A stretch of DNA of 64,000 bases from NCBI GenBank assembly GCA_024195585.1, contig SWBL01000298.1:1-64000 (forward strand), written 5' to 3'. The notes beneath the pieces are model-generated. The model was not told where the DNA came from, did no database searches, and saw only the letters and a program-made list of their open reading frames with translations. The position numbers and the translations under genes were made by a program. Position 1 is the first letter of the stretch, and every line of letters starts with the position of its first letter. Positions 20,336-31,345 of the stretch are shown piece after piece. The DNA comes from Aureobasidium sp. EXF-3400. Taxonomy: Eukaryota; Ascomycota; Dothideomycetes; Dothideales; Saccotheciaceae.

Positions 20336-21829
20336 ATGCCAACGACTCCCATCAAAGAGCTACACATGCCGCTGTGTGGCCTGACTCTGAGTAGCCTACC
20401 TCTAGACGTTTTTCTCGACATATTAGATCACCTGCCAGCCTCCAGCGCTGTCTGCTTATCCCTGGCCTGCAAATCACTCTACTACAGTCAGACACTTCAG
20501 AACATACGGGCCAAGGAGCTTGGTCCACGCGTAGCATCTAGCGAATCTCTCTACAAAGATGATCCTTGTTGCCCACCTATTAACGCCTACAATTATGACT
20601 ATGTACATATTGTCAGGATGCTCAGAAAAGACATACCAACGTACATCCTCTGCGATTTCTGCCAAAGATTTCATCCAAGACCTACTCCAAAATCGTCGAG
20701 GCCGGGGATGGAATGGATTTCTTGTCCCACGGCACCTGAAAAGGGCATGTCGGTATCTTGGCCAAGGTTTGGGGTTCGTCTTCAGTTCGAGGATGTGCAG
20801 ATGGTGATGAACCGACATCGATGGGGTGGTCCACACGGCGCACCGTTATCCAGCATAGCGATGAGTACGGATTGGAACGTTAGCACAAATGCCCAGGGTA
20901 GTCCGTTTCTAGGCAAGTTGGGCTTGAGACCAGAAATCTTCGATGGAAACCTTATGCTTCACGCAACACAGCACCTCTTCTTCACTCAGAGACAGACCGA
21001 GCTTCGATGCAAGACTATCGACGTTGTGCGCGACTCCTCGGATGCATTCAAGGTGTGTAAGCACCACGACCTGTTAACGGATTACTTAAATTGGACTATC
21101 TATTCGCTCTTTGAAAATCGCTTTCTTGCCAAGTTCGTGCCTGCATGCGACCGGACAAGAACCAGATTGCAGTGGTGTAATAGTTGCAACACATGCTTTT
21201 GTCTAGAAGCAGCCTACTATGGTATTTGGTCCACGAAAGTGTGCATCGAGCGTGGGGATTTTGATGTGCCAGCAGACGGCATCGAGCTGACATTGCATTC
21301 GTGGATGCTTCTCGGCACATGCGAGTACACTTGCTCACCTTCCTGGCTCAATGTCTCCGAGCAGCGAGAACCAGGCGATCCACTATACCCTGCGCATACC
21401 ATGGTCAAGGCAAAGCAAACGTCTTCGGAGACATTCAAGCGTATCATGCTGCCCAGAGTTCAGGAACAATATTCGCGTATGTCCTGGAGCCTCGAGGCCA
21501 TCCAACACCCATCGCTGCTTCCTGCAGTCGACCGTGCCGTGGCTTTGGAGAACGACCCGTTCGTAACCAAGTATCACGAGTTCACAAAGATCTTGAGAGC
21601 TGCTCGATACAAAGTCGGCTGGTGTGACATGAATTATCTGGTGGACCGGGCTTTCGGTGGCAGACGAAGAGAATGGTGTAGTACCGACAAGCTTGAACGT
21701 CTGAAAATTGCTAAGAGGATTTTGAGAGAGCACAAACGTAATAACGCAAAACCCGGGTCCTTGAAGAGACTCGGCTCTGGAGCTTACAACAAGCTGTCTG
21801 ATGTGTTCAAACGATCACACTCCAAATGA
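20336..21829 (+). CDS. F-box domain protein, 497 aa
   Basis: This is a single exon. The N-terminal F-box is at about residues 17-53 (LTLSSLPLDVFLDILDHLPA ... VCLSLACKSLYY). F-box proteins bind Skp1 and select substrates for SCF ubiquitin ligases. The rest is a long fungal-specific region rich in Cys, Trp and His (for example ILCDFCQRFHP and LQWCNSCNTCF), similar in style to the large expanded family of Pezizomycotina F-box proteins with no known target. The basic C-terminal tail is AYNKLSDVFKRSHSK. The start chosen is the first ATG of the frame; the open frame extends 16 codons upstream without an ATG. Convergent with GUT2. Confidence 0.75.
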   Translation: MPTTPIKELHMPLCGLTLSSLPLDVFLDILDHLPASSAVCLSLACKSLYYSQTLQNIRAKELGPRVASSESLYKDDPCCPPINAYNYDYVHIVRMLRKDIPTYILCDFCQRFHPRPTPKSSRPGMEWISCPTAPEKGMSVSWPRFGVRLQFEDVQMVMNRHRWGGPHGAPLSSIAMSTDWNVSTNAQGSPFLGKLGLRPEIFDGNLMLHATQHLFFTQRQTELRCKTIDVVRDSSDAFKVCKHHDLLTDYLNWTIYSLFENRFLAKFVPACDRTRTRLQWCNSCNTCFCLEAAYYGIWSTKVCIERGDFDVPADGIELTLHSWMLLGTCEYTCSPSWLNVSEQREPGDPLYPAHTMVKAKQTSSETFKRIMLPRVQEQYSRMSWSLEAIQHPSLLPAVDRAVALENDPFVTKYHEFTKILRAARYKVGWCDMNYLVDRAFGGRRREWCSTDKLERLKIAKRILREHKRNNAKPGSLKRLGSGAYNKLSDVFKRSHSK

Positions 21830-22161
21830 GTCCGATTGTTTGCTTGCACGAGGAGGTTGGGATGATAGGTGGAAAAAAGATAGTAGGAAATTTCGAAAAA
21901 GTGGTGCAAAGGTATCCTAATGAGAACAAATCTGAACCAAAGAAAAAATAGAGCAGGTCGAATAGGGGCCACGGCCACAGGCGCGAACCAAGATTCCTGC
22001 TCTCGAAAAGCGCCCTTTATGCTTTTTGTTTTTCTTGTCCAACCCTGTGTTCTCATGCCCTCTCGCATTATGTACAACTTCTTCTTCTTCGTGCATCGCA
22101 AATCCCCACTTTGCTGTTGTTGGGGCGTCGTATCCTAATCGTAACAATTCTCTTGCTCTTC
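21830..22161. other. Convergent 3' flanks of the F-box gene and GUT2
   Basis: No gene is seen. The segment presumably holds both 3' UTRs. Confidence 0.45.
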
Positions 22162-24520
22162 TTACTTGTTGGCTGGCGAGTCGGTGCCAATGGTGGGGTT
22201 TTGACCGTGGGCGAACTTGGAGTCGGTCTCAAGGGGCTCTTGGGGCTTGTCTGTGGGGATGTGTTAGTCAAAATTGCTTCGAGTGATTGAGTGACGAAGA
22301 ACTTACCATGACGAGCGTAGAGGTTGTACTCCTCATCAGTGTACTTGCCAACCTTGCCAGATTCGACGTCAGAGCGAGTAAGAGAGAGCTTGCCCTTGGG
22401 CAGACCCATGCTGCCAAGGTACTGAACGGCATCTTTCCACTCCTTGTCCTGTCTCGACTTGCTCCACTTGTACTCGTCAGTCATCATATCGATAACCTTA
22501 GGCAGAGCCTCAAGAGCAGCCTGAGCGTTCAAGAAAGCAAGACGGGTGCGGCGGGCAATGACATCAACGGCAGTCTCGGCGTACTCGTGGCGCATAGCGT
22601 AACGGACCTCACCGTCAACGAAGGGGTAAAGGTCAGAGATGCGGTTGCCGCGGACGGGGAAACGCTGTTCGGTGGGTTCGCAGAGGGCGGCGACTTGCCA
22701 GGCGCGATCACCGTAGGACTCGGCCAAGTGCTTGGCGACCTCGGTCTCGATGCCGTAGTGTTGGATGAGGTTGATGAAGAGAGTCTTGCTCCAGCCGTGG
22801 GCACCGACGAGTCTGACCTGGTGGGTCTGACAGCTGCCGTCGAGAGTGGCTGCGTCGTTGAATCTCTCGGAGCCAGAGACGCGGGGAGGGTTAGGCAGGG
22901 GACCGGTAGAGAGCTTGAATTCTTGGATGGCTTCGTCGACAGTCTCCTCGGCCATTTGACGGTATGTGGTCCACTTACCACCAGAGCAAGTGATCAGACC
23001 GCTTTCGCTGGTGGTGACGAGATGGTTACGGACGAGACCTTCAGACTTGGCCTTGTTGGGGTCGCGAACAAGAGGACGGATACCAGACCAGGCGGCAAGG
23101 ACATCACCACGGCGGACAGTAATTTCGGGTTGGAGGTAGTTTTTGACTTCGGAGAGAATCCAGTTGATCTCCTCCTCGCCGGCGATGGGGTTCTGGTTGA
23201 TGTCGCAAGGAGTGTCGGTGGTACCAGCAATGGTGTTGCCCTGCCAGGGAAGGAAGAAGATGACACGGCCGTCAGAGGTGTGAGGGTCAATCATACCCAT
23301 GTTGGCGGGAGCGTAGTAACCGGGAAGAATAACGTGGACACCAGATGAGGGAGCGACAATCTCGGGGACAGTTTGGTCATCCATCTTGCGGATCGAGTCG
23401 GTGAAAGGACCAGTAGCGTTGATGACACCCTTTGCGCGGATGGTAAACTCGTCAGAACCACCGTTGGCCTCGGCGACCAGATCCTTGACACGAGCACCAT
23501 TGAGTTTGCCGTTTGCGTCCTTGGTAAGAGAGGTAACTTCGATGTGGTTGACAACAGTTGCGCCGTAGAGGGCAGCAGTCATACCGAGAGAGACGTTCAT
23601 GCGGGAGTCGTTGTGAGCACCATCTGCTACTGTCAGTACACGCAATCACGCAGGAATTTGGATTCTGAACCACACACCGTAGTAAACAAGAGCACCAACC
23701 AAGTTGTCCTTCTTAAGCATGGGGAATGCGTTAAGAGCCTTGGACTTGGTCATGAAGTAAGAGCTTTCAATGTTTTCGGAACCGGCGAGGAAATCGTAGA
23801 ACTTGGTGCCTGCCCAGAAGTAGGGAGCTTGCCACCACTTGTTGATAGGAATCATAATAGGGAGCCATGAAGAAAGATGAGGGGCGGTATCCAGGAAGAA
23901 ACGACGCTCGCGAAGAGCCTCCTTGACGAGTTTGTACCTTGACGAATCATCAGCATTGAGAGCGATTACACAATTGGCACAAGAGAAACACACTGGTTGT
24001 AATCGAGTTCCCAGACAGCCTTTTCCAGATATCTAACACCACCGTGGACGAGCTTGGTACTCTTTGAGCTAGTACCCGAGGCGAAATCGTCTCTCTCGAC
24101 CATGGCAACCTTGAGGCCACGAGTGGCAGCATCGAGGGCAATGCCGGTACCGGTTGCACCAGCGCCAATGACCAAAAGATCATATTCCTCGCTCTTGTTA
24201 CCTTGGTTGTCGGCTTGAACGTCACCCGACGAACCGACAACAGCCTTGGCGACTTTGTTTCCGGCATCCTTCAGCGCACCGGTTACGGCTCCGGCTGAGG
24301 CCTTGAGGTCGGCGATTTGGGCAGCGCGGGACTTGATCTCGGGGAAGCTGGGAGGGTTGAAGACACCGCCCTCGCCGTAGGTTGGCGGCGGGACTGCTGC
24401 GGCCTCGGAGCCGGGGATCTCGCGGGGTCTGTAGATGGTGTAGAGACCACCAGCACCGACGGCACCAGCGGCTGAGGCGTAGCCCAAGGCGCGGAAGAAG
24501 CGATTCGATCGACTCGCCAT
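22162..24520 (-). CDS. GUT2: Mitochondrial FAD-dependent glycerol-3-phosphate dehydrogenase
   Basis: The exons are 24520-23994, 23937-23678, 23623-22307 and 22250-22162, with introns of 56, 54 and 56 nt, giving 730 aa. The N-terminus is basic and followed by a short Gly/Ala membrane-like segment ([17 protein letters not shown]), fitting import and inner-membrane anchoring. The FAD motif is [20 protein letters not shown] (G119-G124), followed by the family block [17 protein letters not shown]. The substrate-binding half includes [20 protein letters not shown] and the C-terminal GlpA domain. The enzyme oxidises glycerol 3-phosphate to dihydroxyacetone phosphate and feeds electrons to ubiquinone. 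The last exon encodes only a 29-residue polar tail. The ATG at 24520 is preceded by a possible leader intron (GTAAAT...CAACAG). Downstream of methylcitrate synthase on the same strand, but separately transcribed. Confidence 0.92.
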
Positions 24521-25299
24521 CCTCTGTTGATTGTGAATGAAGGGAGAGAGAGGGAGCAGAGGGAAGAGCGGCGACAAAAGATTTACCGCGAGGCTCAAGG
24601 ATTGGCCGTCCCCTCGGTCTTGGTGAGCGAGCGGCTATGATGCAACGGATGTCCAAGCTTGTCTCCACGCTGATGGAGGATTCAAGTCTTGCTGTTCCAC
24701 TTGGTGACTGGAGCGGCCTTACCACGGTCGCTCTATTGATATTCTCCACGGTTTATTCCTGCAAGCTTTGAGGGGCCGCATCCTGAGGGCTTGCGACTTG
24801 ACCCAAGGGAGTACTCGAGCCCGCATCCTGCGCTGTTCCCTCCGCAGGTAGACGGCGGAATTTCTGCGCCCGCCGTGTCTCTGACATGTGAAGACGAACT
24901 GCTCACGGCTTCCAGCGTTTCCGCCAATCGGACGCTGTCAAAAAAGACCCCTGTGGCTCGGACAACAGATTCAGCTTTGAGTTGATCAGCTTTCCCATCG
25001 TGCTTGGCGTGAGACGATCCTTTCTATCCACAGTTTGAATGAACCGCTGCCTGCGTCTGGGACACGACGCTCTTACACACCTTCTCCAGTTTTTTTCTCC
25101 AACCATTGGGATCCTCCAACATATTTGCCGTCTTACTCCGATCTGTCCTCGGCGGCTTACAATAGGTCTCTTCCCTGATTCAGCGCCAGGCCGCCCGCTT
25201 ACGTTGGCCAGAGGAGACAACCGGGTTTATGAGTCTGTGACTGCCATTGCATTCGTGAAATCTTTACTCTATTCATGCTCCGTCTATTCCTTACGCCAA
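24521..25299. other. Intergenic between GUT2 and methylcitrate synthase
   Basis: This is the GUT2 promoter and the 3' flank of the methylcitrate synthase. A CCAAT site (CGCCAATCGG) lies near 24925. No gene is supported; a 105-codon minus-strand ORF near 24903-25220 looks random. Confidence 0.4.
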
Positions 25300-26934
25300 T
25301 CATGCCTCTGCTGCCTTCAACAAGCCCTTCAGATCGATACTCTTTGGTCTCTCGATTGGAAGACCCAGCGCCCGGTCCCAGATAAGCTGCGCAAGCGGTC
25401 CAAGACCTCTGCTGACTCCGAAGATGGCTGTGTAGTACAGCGTCTCCTGGAACCCGTAATGGTGGAAGAGTACTCCTGAACCAGAGTCGACATTGGGGTA
25501 CGGGTTCTTGGTCTGCCGTGCTGTCAGGAACCATCATCACAAAAAAGAGCTGGATATAACATACCTTTCCGTGCTCGGTCAACACGCCGGGCGCGATTTG
25601 CGAGTTTGTCCTGACAAGCTGGAACAAGCTGTTGTTCTTGATGTCTTCGTGCGCATCGCCGAATGCGAGCAGAGCATCGAATCTAGGATCGGGTTTGCGC
25701 AGAACTGCGTGTCCAAAGCCAGGAATCACTCTACCACTCTTGAGTGTATTCCACAGGTAATCCTTGACGTCTTTTTCCGTAAAGTCCTCGCCAATGTGGT
25801 CCCGCATCTGCAACATCCACCGAAGCACCTCCTGCGCTGCGAGGCCGTGGAGAGGACCCGCAAGACCTTGCAGGCCAGCAGAGTACGACAAGAAGGCATC
25901 TGAGAGAGCAGACCCAACCAGGTGAGTCGAGTGGGCTGAAACGTTACCTCCTTCGTGGTCACCGTGCAACGCACAGTACAGTCTGAGCAGATCCTGGAAG
26001 CCCTCATTCTCCTTGCCGCCTTTGCCTAGCATTGCAGCGTAGTTGTAACACCAATCTTGCTCGGGATCTGCTTGAGCGGGCAGAGCGCCACCACCATGGT
26101 AAGAGTTCTGGTAGATCTTGGCTGCGATGGTAGGAAGCTTTGCGATGAGAGATATCGAGTCCTCGAACGTCGGCTCCCAGTAATCGGCCTTGTTCAATCC
26201 CTTCTCGTATGCCTTGGCGAAGACACTGGTCTTGTTGAGGGCGGATACTGCGCATGCAAACTGGGTCATGGGGTGCATGTCCGGAGGGAAGTTGTCGAGC
26301 ATTGTCTCGACATAGTCTGGCAGGCCAGCTTTCTCGGCCAGCTCACGAGAGAACTGGCGCACCTGGTTGGTGGTTGGCACTTCACCTGTGAGTAGCAGCC
26401 AGAACATGGCCTCGGGCAGCATTTCTGATCCGGTCTTGCCCTTGGGGAGCTGCTCCTGGCAGTCTTTGATGGTGCGGCCGTGGAAGCGAATTCCCTCGTT
26501 TGCGTCGAGAACTGACCCTTCCCAGATCATGGCAGTAAGACCTCTGTTTGCGCTTAGCTCGATGAAGCAGTCTACTTCGACGTGGACAAGCCTACCTCAT
26601 TCCACCCAGGGTGTTCTCGACCTTGACACTGCCGATGGTCTTGGCTGCATGGCTCTTGACTTGCTTGAGCAATTCGCGTTTGGCAGGGATGACTTTTGCG
26701 AGCGTGTCTTTTAGAGTGGGTTCTGTAGCTGTTGCAAAGCCTTGTTCTGCATCGGTTGTTAGATTCATTGACCGGATGTGTATATCTGCGAAGAGACATA
26801 CGGTTTTGAACAGGGCGGTAGTTGATAGCCTGTTCATCATGTTGTTAGCATGCCGAGTCTACTAGACGTCTGATGCTATTGCTGACCTTGACGTTTCTCA
26901 AAGCCCTCAGGGCAGTGCGAGAATTTGAAGCCAT
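25300..26934 (-). CDS. mcsA: Mitochondrial 2-methylcitrate synthase (citrate synthase family)
   Basis: The exons are 26934-26887, 26829-26802, 26746-26596, 26543-25565 and 25512-25300, giving 472 aa. A mitochondrial-type presequence ([21 protein letters not shown]) is followed by [17 protein letters not shown] and [10 protein letters not shown], characteristic of fungal McsA rather than the ordinary citrate synthase. Catalytic blocks include HGDHEGGN (H269 region), [12 protein letters not shown] (H308) and [14 protein letters not shown] (H354). McsA condenses propionyl-CoA with oxaloacetate to 2-methylcitrate, removing toxic propionyl-CoA from odd-chain fatty acids and branched amino acids; family members also have citrate synthase activity. 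The partner methylisocitrate lyase starts 312 bp away on the opposite strand. Exon 2 is only 28 nt. The last exon gives [20 protein letters not shown] through LLKAAEA. Confidence 0.9.
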
Positions 26935-27245
26935 GATGTGTTTTCCTCGAATACAAAGGTTCAGGTACCGTTCAAGCAAGGCAATGACAGGAGGCTATTC
27001 GAGGAAGGAGCTTACCTAGATATCAAACAAACCACCTCCACAGGGCGCCTGCGGGGAAGCTCCGCTGCAATCGTGGGGTGAGTGTGCCTCGGTCGGCTGC
27101 TTCGGTTATGACGCCCGGAGCGATGGACCACGTCCGCAATACCCGCACCCCGGCGGCCACAAGGACGAACGAAACATATCCGTAAGTCTGCAGCCGCAGT
27201 GAGAGTCTCCATCCAATTCCTAGAGTCTGGCCATACCATCTCAAT
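26935..27245. promoter_or_regulatory. Bidirectional promoter mcsA / mclA
   Basis: The 311 bp between the two start codons must hold both promoters. It contains GCGG-N7-CCGC (27051-27065), a palindrome of the CGG/CCG type used by Zn(II)2Cys6 regulators. It also contains matches to the CreA consensus SYGGRG: GCGGGG at 27051, GTGGGG at 27073 and a reverse CCCCGG near 27147. Carbon-catabolite control is therefore plausible but inferred. Confidence 0.5.
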
Positions 27246-29147
27246 ATGCGTCGAGCTACCATCCAGAGCCTGCAACGGCGCCCAATCTCGAGGCTCCTAC
27301 TCACAGCTCGCCCTGCTTCTCGATTCCTCTCCTACAGCCCGATTCGCATGTCTGCATCTTTGAAATCAGTTGATCCACCTTTGCCTTCAGCAGAACCAAC
27401 TTCATCCTTCCAGCTATTGTCAACAGAAGAGAAGGTTGGAGACTCTGAAGATGCTGTCTTCAACGATCAGGTCAAACAGGTCCAAGACTGGTGGGCCTCC
27501 CCCAGATATAAAGGCATAAAAAGACCTTATTCTGCAGAAGATGTCGTCAGCAAGCGAGGAACTCTGCAGCAAATATATCCTTCCTCGCTCATGGCTCGAA
27601 AACTATTCAACCTTCTGGAGGAGCGGGCTGCCAAAGGAGAGCCTGTGCATACAATGGGAGCCATTGACCCTGTCCAGATGACACAGCAGGCACCCCATCA
27701 GGAAATTCTCTATGTATCTGGATGGGCCTGCTCTTCTGTTTTGACCAGCACGAACGAGGTGTCGCCCGATTTTGGTGACTACCCTTACAACACAGTTCCC
27801 AATCAGGTGCAACGTCTGTTCAAAGCACAGCAACTACATGACAGAAAGCACTATGATGCAAGGAGGAAGATGTCCCCCGAAGACAGGAAGAAGACGCCCT
27901 ACACTGATTATCTCCGACCAATTGTCGCCGATGGTGATACTGGACATGGTGGTCTTTCGGCAGTCCTGAAGCTGGCCAAACTCTTTGCCGAGAACGGTGC
28001 TGCAGCTGTTCATTTCGAGGATCAATTGCACGGGGGTAAGAAATGCGGTCACTTGGCGGGCAAAGTCTTGGTCCCTGTTGGCGAACACATCAACCGTCTT
28101 GTTGCCACACGCTTCCAGTGGGATATGATGGGTTGTGAAAACCTGGTCATTGCACGCACAGATTCAGAGAGCGGCAAGTTGTTGAGTAGTGCTATCGATG
28201 CTCGCGACCATGAATACATTCTTGGTGTGACAGAGGACATTGAGCCTTTGGCAGAGACGCTCCAGGTCATGGATATGAACGGTGCAACAGGTGCAGAGAT
28301 TGACGCTTATGAGGCTAAGTGGGTCAAGGAGCACAAGTTGGTTACTTTCGATGAGGGTGAGTCGCCACGCATCCATATGACATGCTTGTACTAACATTCG
28401 CGTTCCAGCTGCTATCGCTCACATCAAATCTCAAACTTCTGACTCAGAGAAGGTTGCCAAATACGAGAGCGAGATTTCTGCAAACCGCAACCGACCTCTG
28501 AACAGCCGTCGCCAGCTCGCTGCATCCATCGCAGGCTCCCCAGTCCAATTCAGCTGGGACATCCCGCGAACGAAGGAAGGCTTCTACCACTACCGTGCGG
28601 GCCTTCCGGCAGCAACAAAGCGTGCTATCGAGTTTGCTCCGTTCGCCGATTTGCTGTGGTTGGAGACTGCCGACCCGAGCGTTCAAAAAGCCGCAGGATT
28701 TGCTAAGGAGATTAGAGACGTACACCCTGGAAAGAAGCTCGTTTACAACCTCAGTCCTAGCTTCAACTGGATGGGCCACGGATTCACGGAAGATCAGTTG
28801 AAGAGCTTCATTTGGGATCTCGGCAAGGAAGGGTAGGCAACTCGTACAATCTTGGTGATGATTGACTTGACTGACACATTCACAGATTCGTTCTTCAGCT
28901 CATCTCTCTGGCCGGTCTGCACAGTACCGCCACGATCACTAACGAGCTCGCCAAGGGCTTCAAGACCGATGGCATGCTAGCATACGTGAACCTGGTTCAG
29001 CGTCGCGAACGTGAACTGGGTTGCGACGTCCTCACACACCAGAAGTGGAGTGGCGCAAGTTACCTTGATGGTATTCTAGGTAGCATCCAGAGTGGCAGCA
29101 GTAGTAGCAAGAGTATGGGCGAAGGCAACACGGAAGGCAGTTTCTAA
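27246..29147 (+). CDS. mclA: Mitochondrial 2-methylisocitrate lyase (isocitrate lyase family)
   Basis: The exons are 27246-28356, 28409-28832 and 28886-29147, giving 598 aa. An Arg-rich presequence ([19 protein letters not shown]) indicates mitochondria, unlike glyoxysomal isocitrate lyase, and there is no C-terminal SKL. The lyase signature is [13 protein letters not shown] (C267). Other family blocks are [24 protein letters not shown] and [12 protein letters not shown]. Substitutions such as [13 protein letters not shown] and [19 protein letters not shown] follow the methylisocitrate lyase (MclA/Icl2) branch. It cleaves 2-methylisocitrate to pyruvate and succinate, the last step of the methylcitrate cycle. 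Head-to-head with mcsA. The Ser-rich tail ends GNTEGSF. Confidence 0.9.
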
Positions 29148-30159
29148 GCATTCACATCAGTCGAGCCCTTGAAGGTGGACGAAGTCTGATGCTGACAGAT
29201 TCCTTAGCGTCTTACTTAAATAAATACCATCAAATCTGCACTACATTCAGAACAGTCAAATTATTTCAGATCACAAGTCCGATCTTGATCCGCGTGACGA
29301 AGGCATGCAACAATAGTCACCTCCGCGATGTGGATTTCTTCAAGTCGAATTCTGATGGTACGACCCTGGCTAACATTGATAGTCATTGTGAAGAGCACAT
29401 AACACGTCCGATATGGTTTCACTTCTTATACAGAATGAAGAGTACTACTTTGCATCTGTTACCAATCCTTTGGAAGTTTTGGTGATGTTACTAAGCAAGA
29501 CAATGATTTGTAGTGCTTCGACTAAGTTGTGAGAAAGGAAGACATCTGAACTGGCTTGTCTGTTTCGTGTTCCCACAAGTGATCAAGAACTCAATTGAAC
29601 CTATTACGCTGTCCAACTGTAGCAAACCATTATTGGATAGTAGTCATCGAAACACAGTGTTTGAGCTCCTTGTTTGTCGTATATTCTCAGGATCCAAGAA
29701 ATGGTGCTGGCCCAGGAAGGTGCAACGCCTACGGGAGACTACCCTATCGATGAGAATTTACATACATCGAGCTCGGACGAATCTACAGCAGCCAATTCTG
29801 TACGACCAAACAATATCGAGGTTGATTATCCAGCTTACAGATCATCCTAAAGGTGACAAAGCAACGCGTGGCAGATAGTAGCAGGACCGACCAGGCGGCT
29901 CGACCATTACCTCTCCAGAACACCAACTCGACCTCCATGTGCCAGACTTTCGACGTTCTTCACACGACTCCAGATATCTGGTGATACAGAAAGAGCATCT
30001 GACTTGATCTCAGGTGATCGGAGCATGTTGATAGCAACAGACGACCACGCTGCATCCAGTAGTGCCTCTATGATAAGAGTCCGTAACAGCCACGCATATG
30101 CAAGGGATTATTAGAGATGTTCATCTATTGTTTCAACCCTTCTCTTTTTGTGATGTGCT
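29148..30159. other. Intergenic, nothing recognised
   Basis: Beyond the 3' flank of mclA there is AT-richer sequence with only short open stretches. No repeat or RNA gene was recognised. Confidence 0.4.
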
Positions 30160-31026
30160 TCAGTGATCATGCAGCCAAGCGAATTCATGGCTGAGTCTTG
30201 CTTTGATATAAGCCTCAACACGCACAAGTGTATCCATGGTCAATGCAAGATTATAGTCGCTTTCGATCTGGATTACGTACCCATTCTCCATTCGCTTTAT
30301 CGACATGTTAGAGGCAATGCGTTTCCTTGGAAATGACGTGAATTGGGTACACATATAGGGGGGCTCGAGGTCGTATACATATGATCGACAACCGGCTGGA
30401 TTGTACCGAGGTATAGCTCCTCGAGCTCGATAGCTAGTCAGTCGAGATTGTCGATGGTAGCCCGTTAAGGAGTTCGAGAACCAATGTTTCACGATTTTGA
30501 CGAACCATGCACCAGCTTCTCGAAGCGGCCGTGTAACGCGAACAAGAGTGGATTGCTTGCTCATCAAGCTAGAGAACGGTCTACCAGGCGTTTTGCGAAG
30601 TGATGATGCCAGGAGTGAACGAAACCTGCTGGCGTTGAGGAGCAGGATTCGTGGGCAGTTGAAAGGACCGACGAGCTTAGCAGGAGCGATGAGACCATAG
30701 CTTCTGGAGCTGTCTGGGTCGGTTTCCGGGTATTTGGAGCGACAGCAGCAATCACAAGGTGCAGGAGTCCAACTCCCAACTTCCCAAGGGCAAACATTCG
30801 GGAACCGGAAGACTGGCGCTCGAAGCCTCGAACCGACAGGCTGGAGCTTCCAAGCCCATGGCGTCGAGTAGCTCATCGGAATCCGGGAGCGTCTGACAGG
30901 CAAAAGACGCAGACGCCAGCGTTTGCCCTCGCAAGCTCGCATCTCAATCATGGGTACGCGCATGGCCGCACCTCTGTCACGACCACAGCCAAGGGAATTG
31001 ATTGATGGACAAGTCTCGGACAACAT
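30160..31026 (-). CDS. Uncharacterised ORF, 288 codons, possible gene or relic
   Basis: This is an ATG-initiated 288-codon frame in an otherwise gene-poor stretch, with no coding gene on the other strand that could make it a shadow. The product is rich in Arg, Ser, Pro and Cys (CDCCCRSKYPETD), with no signal peptide and no domain I recognise. The last 60 residues look more protein-like, with an amphipathic stretch LTMDTLVRVEAYIKARLSHE. A run of this length is unlikely but possible by chance. It could be a lineage-specific gene, a wrongly delimited multi-exon gene, or a decayed one. Confidence 0.3.
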   Translation of the reverse strand: MLSETCPSINSLGCGRDRGAAMRVPMIEMRACEGKRWRLRLLPVRRSRIPMSYSTPWAWKLQPVGSRLRAPVFRFPNVCPWEVGSWTPAPCDCCCRSKYPETDPDSSRSYGLIAPAKLVGPFNCPRILLLNASRFRSLLASSLRKTPGRPFSSLMSKQSTLVRVTRPLREAGAWFVKIVKHWFSNSLTGYHRQSRLTSYRARGAIPRYNPAGCRSYVYDLEPPYMCTQFTSFPRKRIASNMSIKRMENGYVIQIESDYNLALTMDTLVRVEAYIKARLSHEFAWLHDH

Positions 31027-31345
31027 CGCTCTATTCGTACCTCGTAGTCAGAGCGAGCAAACCATTCTAAGCGACACAAGAGAGGGGAGGTTTAAATTGA
31101 AGAGCGACTTGAAGCTTTGGCGCATTCTATTATTTAGTGCCCGCCTCGCGCGCGTTTGCTCGGAACGTAGGTGCTCCAGATACATGCAGCTAATAAAAAT
31201 TGGCCAACAACTGCCATCTATAAGTTGGATAGTCACGCAGACCGCGTTGGCCTTCTTGCGTCAGGTTCTCGTACGAAAAGATACCTTCCCCTGCCCTTGT
31301 CATCGTAGGCTACTTTGCACTTGCCAATCACAGTATTAGCAAGGA

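Noticed and set aside
22287..23348. 353-codon plus-strand ORF
   Set aside because: It lies entirely antisense to GUT2 coding exons; the minus-strand frame is a clear glycerol-3-phosphate dehydrogenase, so this is a shadow.
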